Made by a program: the position numbers and the translations under genes
Shown: one piece after another, positions 20,741-27,568 of the stretch
Numbering within the stretch: position 1 is the stretch's first letter
Layout: each line of letters begins with the position of its first letter
Virus record (IMG/VR): IMGVR_UViG_3300025316_000027
Span: 1-44,892 of that record
Direction: 5' to 3' (one strand)
Origin: a virus
DNA: 44,892 nucleotides
Notes under the pieces: generated by a model
Told to the model about the DNA's origin: nothing
What the model saw: the letters and a program-made list of their open reading frames with translations, nothing else
Database searches by the model: none

Positions 20741-21400
20741 TTACCCTTTCTTAGAGAACATCGACAGGGCCACGGCCACCGACTCTACATTGGCTCCGCA
20801 GCCCCAGCAAAACTTCACGTGGCCCGCAACGCTCACCGCAGCAAGGTGCGTTCCACAACTAGGACAATAATTCACCACTGGAAGAGGAGCCACTGCCTCC
20901 ACCAGCTTCCGCCGATGATACGGCCTCTTCGCCTTCTGCAGACCAAAGCTCGCAGCAATCGTGGGGTTACCAAGATGAGCACCCATCCGCCGCCCCTTCA
21001 ATGCCTCCCGCCGAGCCGCCGCATCCATCGGCAACCCCAATCCCTCGTAGACGATCTTCCGAGCTTCCTCAATGCTCTTGCCGGCCTTCACCTGCGCCGC
21101 AATCTTGGCCCCAATTGCCGTGTTCCAATGCTTGCCCTTCGCCGTGTGCTTCCGGATGTAATGCATCCGGTACCCGTGCGAAGTTTTGGCATCATACTTG
21201 CAGACCGAGCAAATCAAGTTGTCGGGAATCACAACGGTAGCTGGTTTCTTAGGCTGTCTCTTCCCCGTATTGCCCCAGGTCTTACCAGCGGCGGTATGCT
21301 TCCGCAGCACGTGAATGCCGAGTCCAGTCTTCGTCTTGGCGGGGAATCCACATGACCCGCACATGGTATCGGGGTCGGCCACGGGCTTAGTAGTCGCCAT
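20741..21400 (-). CDS. C2H2 zinc-finger protein with C-terminal zinc ribbon, 219 aa
   Basis: Two C2H2-type fingers are visible: CGSCGFPAKTKTGLGIHVLRKH (about residues 14-35) and CSVCKYDAKTSHGYRMHYIRKH (about 64-85). A NUMOD-like helical middle (SIEEARKIVYEGLGL...) and a CPSCG...CWGCG zinc ribbon near the end follow. The paired H...H spacing of five residues is that of nucleic-acid-binding C2H2 fingers, which are infrequent in bacterial viruses. DNA or RNA binding is inferred. Gene order suggests co-transcription with the basic protein downstream. Confidence 0.7.
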   Translation of the reverse strand: MATTKPVADPDTMCGSCGFPAKTKTGLGIHVLRKHTAAGKTWGNTGKRQPKKPATVVIPDNLICSVCKYDAKTSHGYRMHYIRKHTAKGKHWNTAIGAKIAAQVKAGKSIEEARKIVYEGLGLPMDAAARREALKGRRMGAHLGNPTIAASFGLQKAKRPYHRRKLVEAVAPLPVVNYCPSCGTHLAAVSVAGHVKFCWGCGANVESVAVALSMFSKKG

Positions 21401-21463
21401 TTAATCCTCGCTTGTAAGTCCTTGGGGCAGCGAGGGGTGCGGCGCGGCGGCGCCGCCAGCAAA

Positions 21464-21643
21464 CTATTTCTTGCGGATAGAACTCAGCAGCTTCTTGTAC
21501 TCAGCCCATATCTTCCGCCGCTCGCCCCTCCTCTCCGGCATCCCCCCATCACAGATCGGGCAAGGATCACACCCATCACTATTGCAGTGTGGGCAATTAT
21601 TGAATAGGAAGAGTCGGACCCAGCCGCGTAGTTTAGTGAGCAT
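21464..21643 (-). CDS. Small zinc-ribbon protein, 59 aa
   Basis: MLTKLRGWVR... carries CPHC...CDPCPIC (residues 17-31), a compact zinc ribbon, then a basic helix. A perfect GGAGGT stands 5 bases before the ATG, the best support that this short gene is real. It ends 63 bases before the C2H2 gene, with a GC-rich repeat between them. Confidence 0.65.
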   Translation of the reverse strand: MLTKLRGWVRLFLFNNCPHCNSDGCDPCPICDGGMPERRGERRKIWAEYKKLLSSIRKK

Positions 21644-21851
21644 GGCACACCTCCGTATGATCTTTGAAAGCAGAAGGAGGGGGGCAGCCGTGAGTTTCTG
21701 CCAATTGAGCCGCCTGGGGTCTTAACATTAAGCGTTTTATTTTATACTCATCACACCACTTAGCAGCTGTGTGATCAGAAACCCCATATACCCTAGCAAT
21801 TTTACTCATCGAATCAGATTGTGCCAGATGACTATGATGATTTTGAAGCAA
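21633..21851 (-). pseudogene. Helix-turn-helix remnant of a homing endonuclease
   Basis: The frame has SMSKIARVYGVSDHTAAKWCDEYKI, the helix-turn-helix usually found at the C-terminus of phage HNH endonucleases (IAxxYGVSDxTxxKWC). No nuclease domain is attached; upstream of about 21830 the DNA belongs to a different gene fragment on the + strand. A decayed insertion is the simplest reading. Confidence 0.5.
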
Positions 21852-21958
21852 TCGCCAGGAAAATGGCGGACGTCGGTGCCAAGAAGCTTCTCAGATCAAA
21901 GTATCGTCAGTATGTGATTATTGATACTAGGTCTGATGATTATTGGGTTCCAGACTAA
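21821..21958 (+). pseudogene. C-terminal fragment of a disrupted gene
   Basis: The + frame gives VPDDYDDFEAIARKMADVG...YVIIDTRSDDYWVPD and a TAA, a coherent protein end with no convincing start or ribosome-binding site. The endonuclease remnant begins exactly where the N-terminal part should be. It looks like a gene truncated by that insertion. Confidence 0.4.
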
Positions 21959-21960
21959 AA

Positions 21961-22026
21961 CAAGGTAGGGCGGGCCAGTGAGCCTCTGCGGTGCCGGAGC
22001 TGACACCTCCGGAACCCGCCTCCTTG
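21961..22026 (-). terminator. Large hairpin with T-tract downstream of tRNA-Tyr
   Basis: CAAGG and GGGCGGG (21961-21974) pair with CCCGCCT and CCTTG (22015-22026); an apical CCGGAG/CTCCGG hairpin is enclosed. On the - strand the stem is followed by TTTTAG, so it could be an intrinsic terminator for tRNA-Tyr, although its size is unusual. Confidence 0.5.
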
Positions 22027-22028
22027 AA

Positions 22029-22112
22029 TGTACGGTGAGGGATTCGAACCCCCGTAGACCCGAAGGTCACGAGATCTACAATCTCGCGCAATTGCCGCTC
22101 TGCCAACCGTAC
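22029..22112 (-). tRNA. tRNA-Tyr (anticodon GTA)
   Basis: Acceptor GTACGGT/ACCGTAC, anticodon stem CGAGA/TCTCG around TTGTAGA, long variable arm with GACC/GGTC, T stem GGGGG/CCCTC around TTCGAAT. It begins 7 bases after the GIY-YIG endonuclease stop. Confidence 0.9.
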
Positions 22113-22119
22113 TTACATG

Positions 22120-22878
22120 CTATTGATTACATCCACCACATGCTGAATCATCGCAGGATGCGTATTCCCATTTAAAATTATACGCTGACTTTGTCCCTCC
22201 CGCCAAGCATAGCCATATGCTACCTATTGGAACCATTGTCTTTCTGCTCGCGCTTGAAATACTATCGAATGACGATATGAACGTCTTATCCAAAGAATAC
22301 TGATTAACTTTCCTTTGTGGATATCTACCCTCATTCTTTTCTTCTTTTAATTCCGGGATATTCCTCCCATCATTTGAAAATCTCCATTGATATCCACCAT
22401 AACTCTTGAAACGCAAGTTACAGCAGGCAGATATGTTGCAAGGGCTAAGGGACACACTCCGAGCGGCTTCTTGCAACCCGTAATAAGAACAGATAAATAT
22501 GCCGTCTAAACTATACTTTGAAACATATTTAACTTTGTGCATTTGAGCTTTTCTCATCTTTTCTTTGGACTCTTTGGTGTGACTGACCCTAGATGGGCAC
22601 AGCGTTTCGTTGTAGAGTTCTCTTTTATGGCAAGAATTAAGATATTTTTCTTCAACAGTTAATAGATTCTTTTCATCGCACAACTCAAGGCCAATAAATT
22701 CGAAAGCGATCTCTCCATATTTATTCCACGCCCTTTGAAGATGTTCATTTTCGTGTCGGTTTTTCCTTAGGTCGCATTTGTGTTTGCGAAATCGTATAGC
22801 CCAAGAATTTGAACTCCCAAAGTATCTCTTTTGAGAGACTCTATTATATATGCAATATACACCACAGTCGAATTTCAT
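22120..22878 (-). CDS. GIY-YIG homing endonuclease with NUMOD-type repeats, 252 aa
   Basis: Residues about 5-95 form the GIY-YIG domain: GVYCIYN, then KRYFGSS (YFG in place of YIG), an Arg in RFRKH, and a Glu/Asn-rich end (NEHLQRAWNKYG). After a helical stretch with SHTKESKEKMRKA (NUMOD3-like) come two NUMOD1-like repeats, VSKYSLDGIFI... and VNQYSLDKTFI..., which bind DNA along the minor groove. The ATG at 22878 overlaps the hydrolase stop (ATGA), so translation is coupled to it. tRNA-Tyr lies directly downstream. Confidence 0.85.
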   Translation of the reverse strand: MKFDCGVYCIYNRVSQKRYFGSSNSWAIRFRKHKCDLRKNRHENEHLQRAWNKYGEIAFEFIGLELCDEKNLLTVEEKYLNSCHKRELYNETLCPSRVSHTKESKEKMRKAQMHKVKYVSKYSLDGIFICSYYGLQEAARSVSLSPCNISACCNLRFKSYGGYQWRFSNDGRNIPELKEEKNEGRYPQRKVNQYSLDKTFISSFDSISSASRKTMVPIGSIWLCLAGGTKSAYNFKWEYASCDDSACGGCNQ

Positions 22879-23516
22879 AGTGAATTTATCATATTTATGG
22901 TCTTTTGGATCATTTCCTGGTCGTGGGCAACCGAGTTGTGCCCACCCTCCAGAGTCTGCATCATCGCCCCTGGAATCCTTGCCGTCCGAGGACCCCACCC
23001 GCTTGACCTCACATAAAAATCATACTTGATCATATTGGTCGGCATCACTAGGTCGCCCCAGCACGGATCATCATTTACCGCGTCGATGGCCACCACATAA
23101 TCTACCTGGGCTATGTCGCTACATGCCTTGATGACCGTCGCGCCACCAAAAGAGTGGCCAATCAACACTATTTTCATGCCAGGATGCTCAGCCACCATCG
23201 CTGAGACATCTACCTTATAGCCGTTCCAGCTACCAGCGTCATGGATTTCGGCCTTGGCGGAGCAATTGGCCTGGAGGGCCAGGAGCATATTTTGTGCTTG
23301 ACTGTCACCATCATCTAGTTGGCTATTTCCTAGGCCTCCGACTACTAGGACTAGGATGGTTTTTGGTGTCTCTTCTGGCGGGATGGCTGGCTCTTCTGGC
23401 GGGATGGCTGGTTCTCTGGGGGGCATGGCGATGGGGGGCACAACCTCACCATCTTCGGGAGTGTAGTCGAATTCGCAGGTTATTTTGACGTTGGTGATTT
23501 TTAGGTTGGTGATCAT
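22875..23516 (-). CDS. Alpha/beta hydrolase (lipase/esterase-like), 213 aa
   Basis: After an N-terminal beta-strand pair and a proline-rich linker with tandem PPEEPAI units (residues about 35-50), the hydrolase fold starts at ILVLVVGGLGNS. The nucleophile elbow is GHSFGG (Ser122), a likely acid is Asp145 (VVAIDA), and the His is in GGHNSVAHD (His193 or His198). No signal peptide. The substrate is unknown; esterase or lipase action on host envelope or a capsid-linked role are possible. GGAGG precedes ATG 23516 and a TAAATATAAG motif lies 11 bases further upstream. Confidence 0.7.
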   Translation of the reverse strand: MITNLKITNVKITCEFDYTPEDGEVVPPIAMPPREPAIPPEEPAIPPEETPKTILVLVVGGLGNSQLDDGDSQAQNMLLALQANCSAKAEIHDAGSWNGYKVDVSAMVAEHPGMKIVLIGHSFGGATVIKACSDIAQVDYVVAIDAVNDDPCWGDLVMPTNMIKYDFYVRSSGWGPRTARIPGAMMQTLEGGHNSVAHDQEMIQKTINMINSL

Positions 23517-23527
23517 ATTGGCCTCCA

Positions 23528-23537
23528 CTTATATTTA
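23528..23537 (-). promoter_or_regulatory. Candidate phage promoter, TAAATATAAG
   Basis: Exact copy of the 10-mer also found at 12031-12040 and 43192-43201. It lies between tRNA-Val(CAC) and the hydrolase gene, directly before its ribosome-binding site. Confidence 0.5.
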
Positions 23538-23554
23538 CGTGGAGGATTGCGAAA

Positions 23555-23627
23555 TGACCTCGGCAAGATTCGAACTTGCGACTTCTTCGGTGTGATCGAA
23601 GCACTCTAACCGCTGAGTTACGAGGCC
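23555..23627 (-). tRNA. tRNA-Val (anticodon CAC)
   Basis: Acceptor GGCCTCG/CGAGGTC, D stem ACTC/GAGT, anticodon stem CTTCG/CGAAG around ATCACAC, T stem GCAAG/CTTGC around TTCGAAT. Its bases 8-10 (TAA) are the stop codon of the upstream LAGLIDADG gene. Confidence 0.9.
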
Positions 23628-24343
23628 GGAATCAGCCTTCTATACTTTAATGAATTTTTGAGCTTATCTTTATCGGCTGCATCCCAAATTGCCTTCTTAC
23701 GATCCAAGAACATGGTGGCATCTTTGTACAACCAACTACATATCATTGCGGTATCGAATTGGCCATACCGCAATTTTTGGCTGACAGCGTTTGGGTTATG
23801 TTTGAATTTTTTATATATACCTAAATGCTTATTTATTGTGGCAGCAACCTCATCAAGCAAATTGCCAGTTGCGTTTCCGGCTGAAAAAGACAGTCGTAGA
23901 TTACTAACGCGCTTACCGTGCCGTGTTTTATAATTAACCCAGTGGATAGAGCCATCACCGTCAAAAAACCCACGTATAAAATGGTGAGTAAGATGTGATG
24001 GTATATCGAATGGCAGCTTAAGACGCGTCTCACTTTTCCGTGTGGTTTGAGCATATTTAAAGCAAAAGTCAAACAATTTGGCCGAGTAGATCAGGATTTG
24101 CCAGCAAGCTTTGCACCTAACCGTCGCCGCGTGGCTCAAACACACCTCTTTCCCCAGAAACTTGGAGAAATAGCAAAGGAATTCGCGGTCTACACTTGCC
24201 AGACCCCATGTCTTATCGATTCTTGATTTATTCTTCTTAAAACAAATCCAGCCATCAGCATACCAAAAGCCTAAGATATATGCCGAGTTTTCATTCCAAG
24301 TATCAAACAGATCGTGGTTTATGCGGTTCGAGTCCGTTTTCAT
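23618..24343 (-). CDS. LAGLIDADG homing endonuclease with two motifs, 241 aa
   Basis: Two LAGLIDADG helices are clear: YILGFWYADG (residues 22-31) and FIRGFFDGDG (residues 122-131), each ending in the catalytic acidic residue, so a monomeric pseudo-dimer enzyme is expected. I chose ATG 24343, 12 bases after a TCAAAAATAC element. The last codons and the TAA stop are formed by the 5' end of tRNA-Val(CAC). It lies between tRNA-His and tRNA-Val. Confidence 0.85.
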   Translation of the reverse strand: MKTDSNRINHDLFDTWNENSAYILGFWYADGWICFKKNKSRIDKTWGLASVDREFLCYFSKFLGKEVCLSHAATVRCKACWQILIYSAKLFDFCFKYAQTTRKSETRLKLPFDIPSHLTHHFIRGFFDGDGSIHWVNYKTRHGKRVSNLRLSFSAGNATGNLLDEVAATINKHLGIYKKFKHNPNAVSQKLRYGQFDTAMICSWLYKDATMFLDRKKAIWDAADKDKLKNSLKYRRLIPAS

Positions 24344-24377
24344 ATGGTATTTTTGACCGAACCTCACGCGCTTGAAG

Positions 24378-24451
24378 GGTGAATGACGGGATTCGAACCC
24401 GCGACCCTCTGGACCACAACCAGATGCTCTACCAACTGAGCTACATCCACC
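24378..24451 (-). tRNA. tRNA-His (anticodon GTG)
   Basis: Acceptor GTGGATG/CATTCAC with an extra G(-1) opposite C73, the hallmark of tRNA-His. D stem GCTC/GAGC, anticodon stem TCTGG/CCAGA around TTGTGGT, T stem GCGGG/CCCGT around TTCGAAT. Confidence 0.9.
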
Positions 24452-24546
24452 GTACGCCCCGTGATTGAACGCCCCGCTATTGACGGAGTTAAGTAGGAGT
24501 TATTGACTTGTCAAAGAACGGCCTCGAGATCGGAGATTCATCCCGC

Positions 24547-25137
24547 CTAAGCGGGGTTATTCTCGTCATATCCGTCATTGGCCACGTAATATTGATCCAA
24601 CCCTTCCATTGATATAAGGCTAACGTTAGCAATCACATGGAATGGAATCATCCAACAATCACCATTCTTATGGCAAAAAAACCAGTAATCGAAACTTCCC
24701 TTTTTAAACGCCTCTTTGGTAGATATCTTGGTGTTAAAGTGCGATCTACGTAGACCAAACTCTGGCCAATTTCTGTTGCTTAGACTAGTTGAGCCTCTAA
24801 CCTGAATCGTGATTATCTTGCCTTGCTTCAATGCAAACAAGTCAAACACGCACTTTGGATCAGACTCTCCAACCTGCCAGCCTCTAGCTGTCAAAAACTC
24901 CTTGCACTTATTAACTGCCACAACCCTCAGGAATTCATCGTCTACTTCACCGAATTCCTTAAGGCCATCGGCAGCCGCCTCTTGCTCTTCTTGAGAGTGC
25001 CTAATACAATACTTGACAGTGGAAATCGAGCACCCAAGTATCTCGGCAATCTCCTCATTCGTTGATCCTCTTAATTTAAGCCGCAAAATTACGCTCTTGA
25101 AGTAATACCTACCACGCAGCCTATCATACCTATCCAT
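24547..25137 (-). CDS. PD-(D/E)XK homing endonuclease, 196 aa
   Basis: A helix-turn-helix (about residues 24-47, GSTNEEIAEILGCSISTVKYC) precedes a nuclease of the same group as the 16799-17353 protein: KCVFDLFALKQGKIITIQVRG supplies the D and QxR/K residues, and FDYWFFCHKNGDCWMIP matches VDYFFLFDQNKNSWLIP there. Arg in place of the usual catalytic Lys is noteworthy and may weaken activity. A hairpin (CCCCGC/GCGGG) follows the stop. A TCAAATATAG motif 37 bases before the ATG directly abuts the tRNA-Ser 3' end. Confidence 0.7.
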   Translation of the reverse strand: MDRYDRLRGRYYFKSVILRLKLRGSTNEEIAEILGCSISTVKYCIRHSQEEQEAAADGLKEFGEVDDEFLRVVAVNKCKEFLTARGWQVGESDPKCVFDLFALKQGKIITIQVRGSTSLSNRNWPEFGLRRSHFNTKISTKEAFKKGSFDYWFFCHKNGDCWMIPFHVIANVSLISMEGLDQYYVANDGYDENNPA

Positions 25138-25173
25138 AGTCTACTCCATCAGTAAAACAACCAATGCAATAAA

Positions 25174-25183
25174 CTATATTTGA
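25174..25183 (-). promoter_or_regulatory. Candidate endonuclease promoter, TCAAATATAG
   Basis: Exact copy of the 10-mer found before other endonuclease genes. It starts at the base next to the tRNA-Ser discriminator and would drive the PD-(D/E)XK gene alone. Confidence 0.5.
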
Positions 25184-25269
25184 TGGAAGAGGTGGGATTC
25201 GAACCCACGAGGCTTTTTACACCTACCGAGGTTCAGGCTCGGCTCCTTAAGCCACTCGGACACTCTTCC
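25184..25269 (-). tRNA. tRNA-Ser (anticodon TGA)
   Basis: Acceptor GGAAGAG/CTCTTCC, Ser-like D arm (TCCGAGTGGCTTAAGGA), anticodon stem CCGAG/CTCGG around CCTGAAC, long variable arm, T stem GTGGG/CCCAC around TTCGAAT. Position 33 is C. Confidence 0.85.
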
Positions 25270-25319
25270 GCATCTCTCCTTATTTCCCTTTAGTTCACAT
25301 ATACTTTTAAGCGAACGAA

Positions 25320-25565
25320 AGTTACCCCTGGTCGGGGTTGCCCTCGCCGCTTAATTCAGGTTCCTTATTGTTTTTCGGAGCTGATTAAGCGGTCTCGGGC
25401 CGCTGCTTCAGGGTGGTATGCCCGCATCCTGAATGGTCTTTACTATTATATCTAATAGTAAAGAGCGAGTTACAACCCGAGAGCGGGCGACGCTGGCGGG
25501 ATTGTATTTTTGTCGTAACTCGCAACATGGTAGCCATTCCTAAACTCCTGGGTAAAGACCCAGCC
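25320..25565 (-). ncRNA. Candidate structured non-coding RNA: chain of at least seven hairpins
   Basis: The 369 bases from 25270 to 25638 have no credible gene. Within them are stems at 25324-25338 (ACCCC/GGGGT), 25349-25390 (GCTTAAT/ATTAAGC plus inner pairs), 25389-25403 (GCGG/CCGC), 25407-25433 (TTCAGG/CCTGAA), 25437-25464 (a perfect 12-bp stem with a 4-nt loop), 25465-25523 (GCGAGTTAC/GTAACTCGC enclosing CCCG/CGGG) and 25548-25563 (CTGGGT/ACCCAG). The strand is uncertain; neighbours run on the - strand and tRNA-Ser lies directly downstream. Large phage RNAs such as GOLLD and ROOL also sit near tRNAs, but I cannot show kinship. I saw no tmRNA T-arm or RNase P core. Confidence 0.55.
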
Positions 25566-25638
25566 TCTGTCGGTTAAATACGCGACACTATTATGTTTGC
25601 CGAGACAACGTGCGGCGCGCTGGCCGCCCAAGAAAATC

Positions 25639-26439
25639 TTATGGACCCGATCCCGGTCCCTTCATTTTCACGTACAACGCGGCTTTCCGGCGTGCAGCGT
25701 CCCGCTGCTGAGGAGTAAATGAGATCCCAGATTTGACCAGCGCATCAGCCTGCTTCCTGACCACCTCAACCCCATCCGCGCCCAACGTGTTAGCCAACAC
25801 GCCTAAGAACTCAGCCTGCTCCTTTGGATCCAAAGCCAACGCAACCTCAGCCGCGTCCCTGGCCGCTCCCTCCTCGTCTGGCGAAGCCTTCTTAGAGGCC
25901 GCCAAATTCTTAGCATACTCCTGCAACTGATCGATAGCCTGCGATAACAAGTCCGATTCCTTCTGAATTGCTGCTACCTTAGTGGCCGCATCGCCATCGT
26001 CCGCTTCCTTCATCAGCTGCACGTGAGCATCATAGAAGGCCAAATACATCTTCTTGGCGGCGGCGTCATTCCCCGAGCCCTCTATCTGAACCATTAACTC
26101 TTGCAGATTCTTGTACTTGACCCCATTTTCATCAGACAGGGTCTTCACCTTGTCGTACAATGCCTTATGCTGCCCCAAATTCCGCAGCGTCTCATCGCGA
26201 ATCCGCTGGCTATTGGCGCTAAGACCACGCATGCCTTCGCTGGGCTTAGTCTCCCCCACACTAACCGTAGTCTTCATCACCCCATTGTAAATGATCGAAG
26301 CAAGAACCATCAGGATACGCCCAACTGGGTTCGCAGCCACCGCGTCTAAAATCTTCCCCACCTTGCCGCCCATCCCAGGCTGGCCTGGCTGGCTGGGCTG
26401 CTCATCCGCCTCCATGAGATATAGATTATATAGCTTCAT
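25639..26439 (-). CDS. Hypothetical protein, probable virion or head-region component, 266 aa
   Basis: Begins MKLYNLYLMEADEQPSQPGQPG, a start style (short hydrophobic peptide, then EAD) seen in head and scaffold-region proteins of T4-like phages. A hydrophobic stretch (about residues 38-56) is followed by long Ala/Lys/Glu-rich coiled-coil helices, ending in a basic tail. I cannot assign a role. GAGGTGATC precedes the ATG. The inserted TnsA-like gene upstream overlaps its first 14 bases. Confidence 0.55.
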   Translation of the reverse strand: MKLYNLYLMEADEQPSQPGQPGMGGKVGKILDAVAANPVGRILMVLASIIYNGVMKTTVSVGETKPSEGMRGLSANSQRIRDETLRNLGQHKALYDKVKTLSDENGVKYKNLQELMVQIEGSGNDAAAKKMYLAFYDAHVQLMKEADDGDAATKVAAIQKESDLLSQAIDQLQEYAKNLAASKKASPDEEGAARDAAEVALALDPKEQAEFLGVLANTLGADGVEVVRKQADALVKSGISFTPQQRDAARRKAALYVKMKGPGSGP

Positions 26440-27523
26440 CGATCACCTCTATATTATGTTTGGGCCTAAATAGCCGCTTCTCTGTGACTACTACAAAATC
26501 GAGATCATTATCTAGACAATGCCTTCTAGCAGCTATAAATTTTGCCGGATTCCGTTCCATAGAAATCAAACGAGATGGTTTAACCTCAACTAACTCAGCG
26601 TGGTCTTCATAGATCACCAAGAAATCGGGGGTGTACGACTTAATTATCCCATCGTGCTCATATTCAATTTGAAAAGGCTCATACTCAAACTTAACGACTT
26701 GTGGATCACTCTCAAGAATATTCACGTACTTAGTCTCATAACTCGACCTCGTACGAAAATTTCCACCCTTTAATGTAATCATGTCTTGCCCAACACCACG
26801 GCCTGGCCTAATCTTCCCCTCTTTAAATAACTTCACCGCCCTCTCGCTTAGCTCCTTGCGATATGCCATATACTCATTGGCAGACATGGCTCTAATCCTA
26901 GCCGATGACCGAGCAGCCATTTTTGGCGCGGCTTTTTCCATGTGCTTGGATATTATACTACTAAGGACGGATGGGTCACGATGCAGTCCAAGCTCATTCA
27001 TTCTCCTCCACAATGCAGCGTGGCTAACACCAAGAGAATTCGCAATCTCTCTTTGACCCATATCGTCTTTGTGTTTTAGAATAAACTCATCCGACTCTTT
27101 AGTAAAGTCATACTGTTTTATTGAATTGGCGATCTTATTTCTTTTTTGCTCTGAGCATATTCTCAGTGGCACCACGCCCAGCAACCTAGCTCTCTTAGCA
27201 ACTTGTTTTGCTGACGCGGCTACTTGATACTTCTTACAAAATTCAGCGACCGAATGATTCGGTAGACCAGACTTAATAAAATCATCATATTTAGCCCAAT
27301 CAATGCGCCAGACTAGGCGGCTCCTTACAGCCCTGGAAATAGCTAGCTTTTGCTCTGGTGAGATAACCTTGTGAGCTGACTTAATGCCAAGCTTTCTAGC
27401 TCTCATGCCAATAGTTCTAGGGATTGTAAATGGTGTAAACTGACCACAAAAGTTTACACAACTCATACTTGGTAGATGCTGTCTAATGAGTGGATCAACG
27501 ACAGCCCAATCAATCGCTTTCAT
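26426..27523 (-). CDS. PD-(D/E)XK (TnsA-like) nuclease with N-terminal helix-turn-helix repeats, probable homing endonuclease, 365 aa
   Basis: The first about 180 residues contain several DNA-binding units of the type QREIANSLGVSHAALWRRMNELGL. The C-terminal about 120 residues are a TnsA-like nuclease: SSYETKYVNIL (Glu), YTPDFLVIY (Asp) and ELVEVKPS (ExK), then a helix (KFIAARRHCLDNDLDF). This fold is shared with TnsA and several phage nucleases. The N-terminal repeats and its insertion, overlapping the next gene, fit a homing enzyme. A TAAATATAA element and GGAGG precede the ATG. Confidence 0.7.
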   Translation of the reverse strand: MKAIDWAVVDPLIRQHLPSMSCVNFCGQFTPFTIPRTIGMRARKLGIKSAHKVISPEQKLAISRAVRSRLVWRIDWAKYDDFIKSGLPNHSVAEFCKKYQVAASAKQVAKRARLLGVVPLRICSEQKRNKIANSIKQYDFTKESDEFILKHKDDMGQREIANSLGVSHAALWRRMNELGLHRDPSVLSSIISKHMEKAAPKMAARSSARIRAMSANEYMAYRKELSERAVKLFKEGKIRPGRGVGQDMITLKGGNFRTRSSYETKYVNILESDPQVVKFEYEPFQIEYEHDGIIKSYTPDFLVIYEDHAELVEVKPSRLISMERNPAKFIAARRHCLDNDLDFVVVTEKRLFRPKHNIEVIDEAI

Positions 27524-27568
27524 ATGGCCTCCTGGTTATATTTACTCAGAAGGCGAGCGATTATAAAA

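Noticed and set aside
25270-25638. tmRNA, RNase P RNA or group I intron in the hairpin region
   Set aside because: No TTCGA T-loop at an end, no RNase P conserved cores, and no convincing P3/P7 intron elements could be found by eye.
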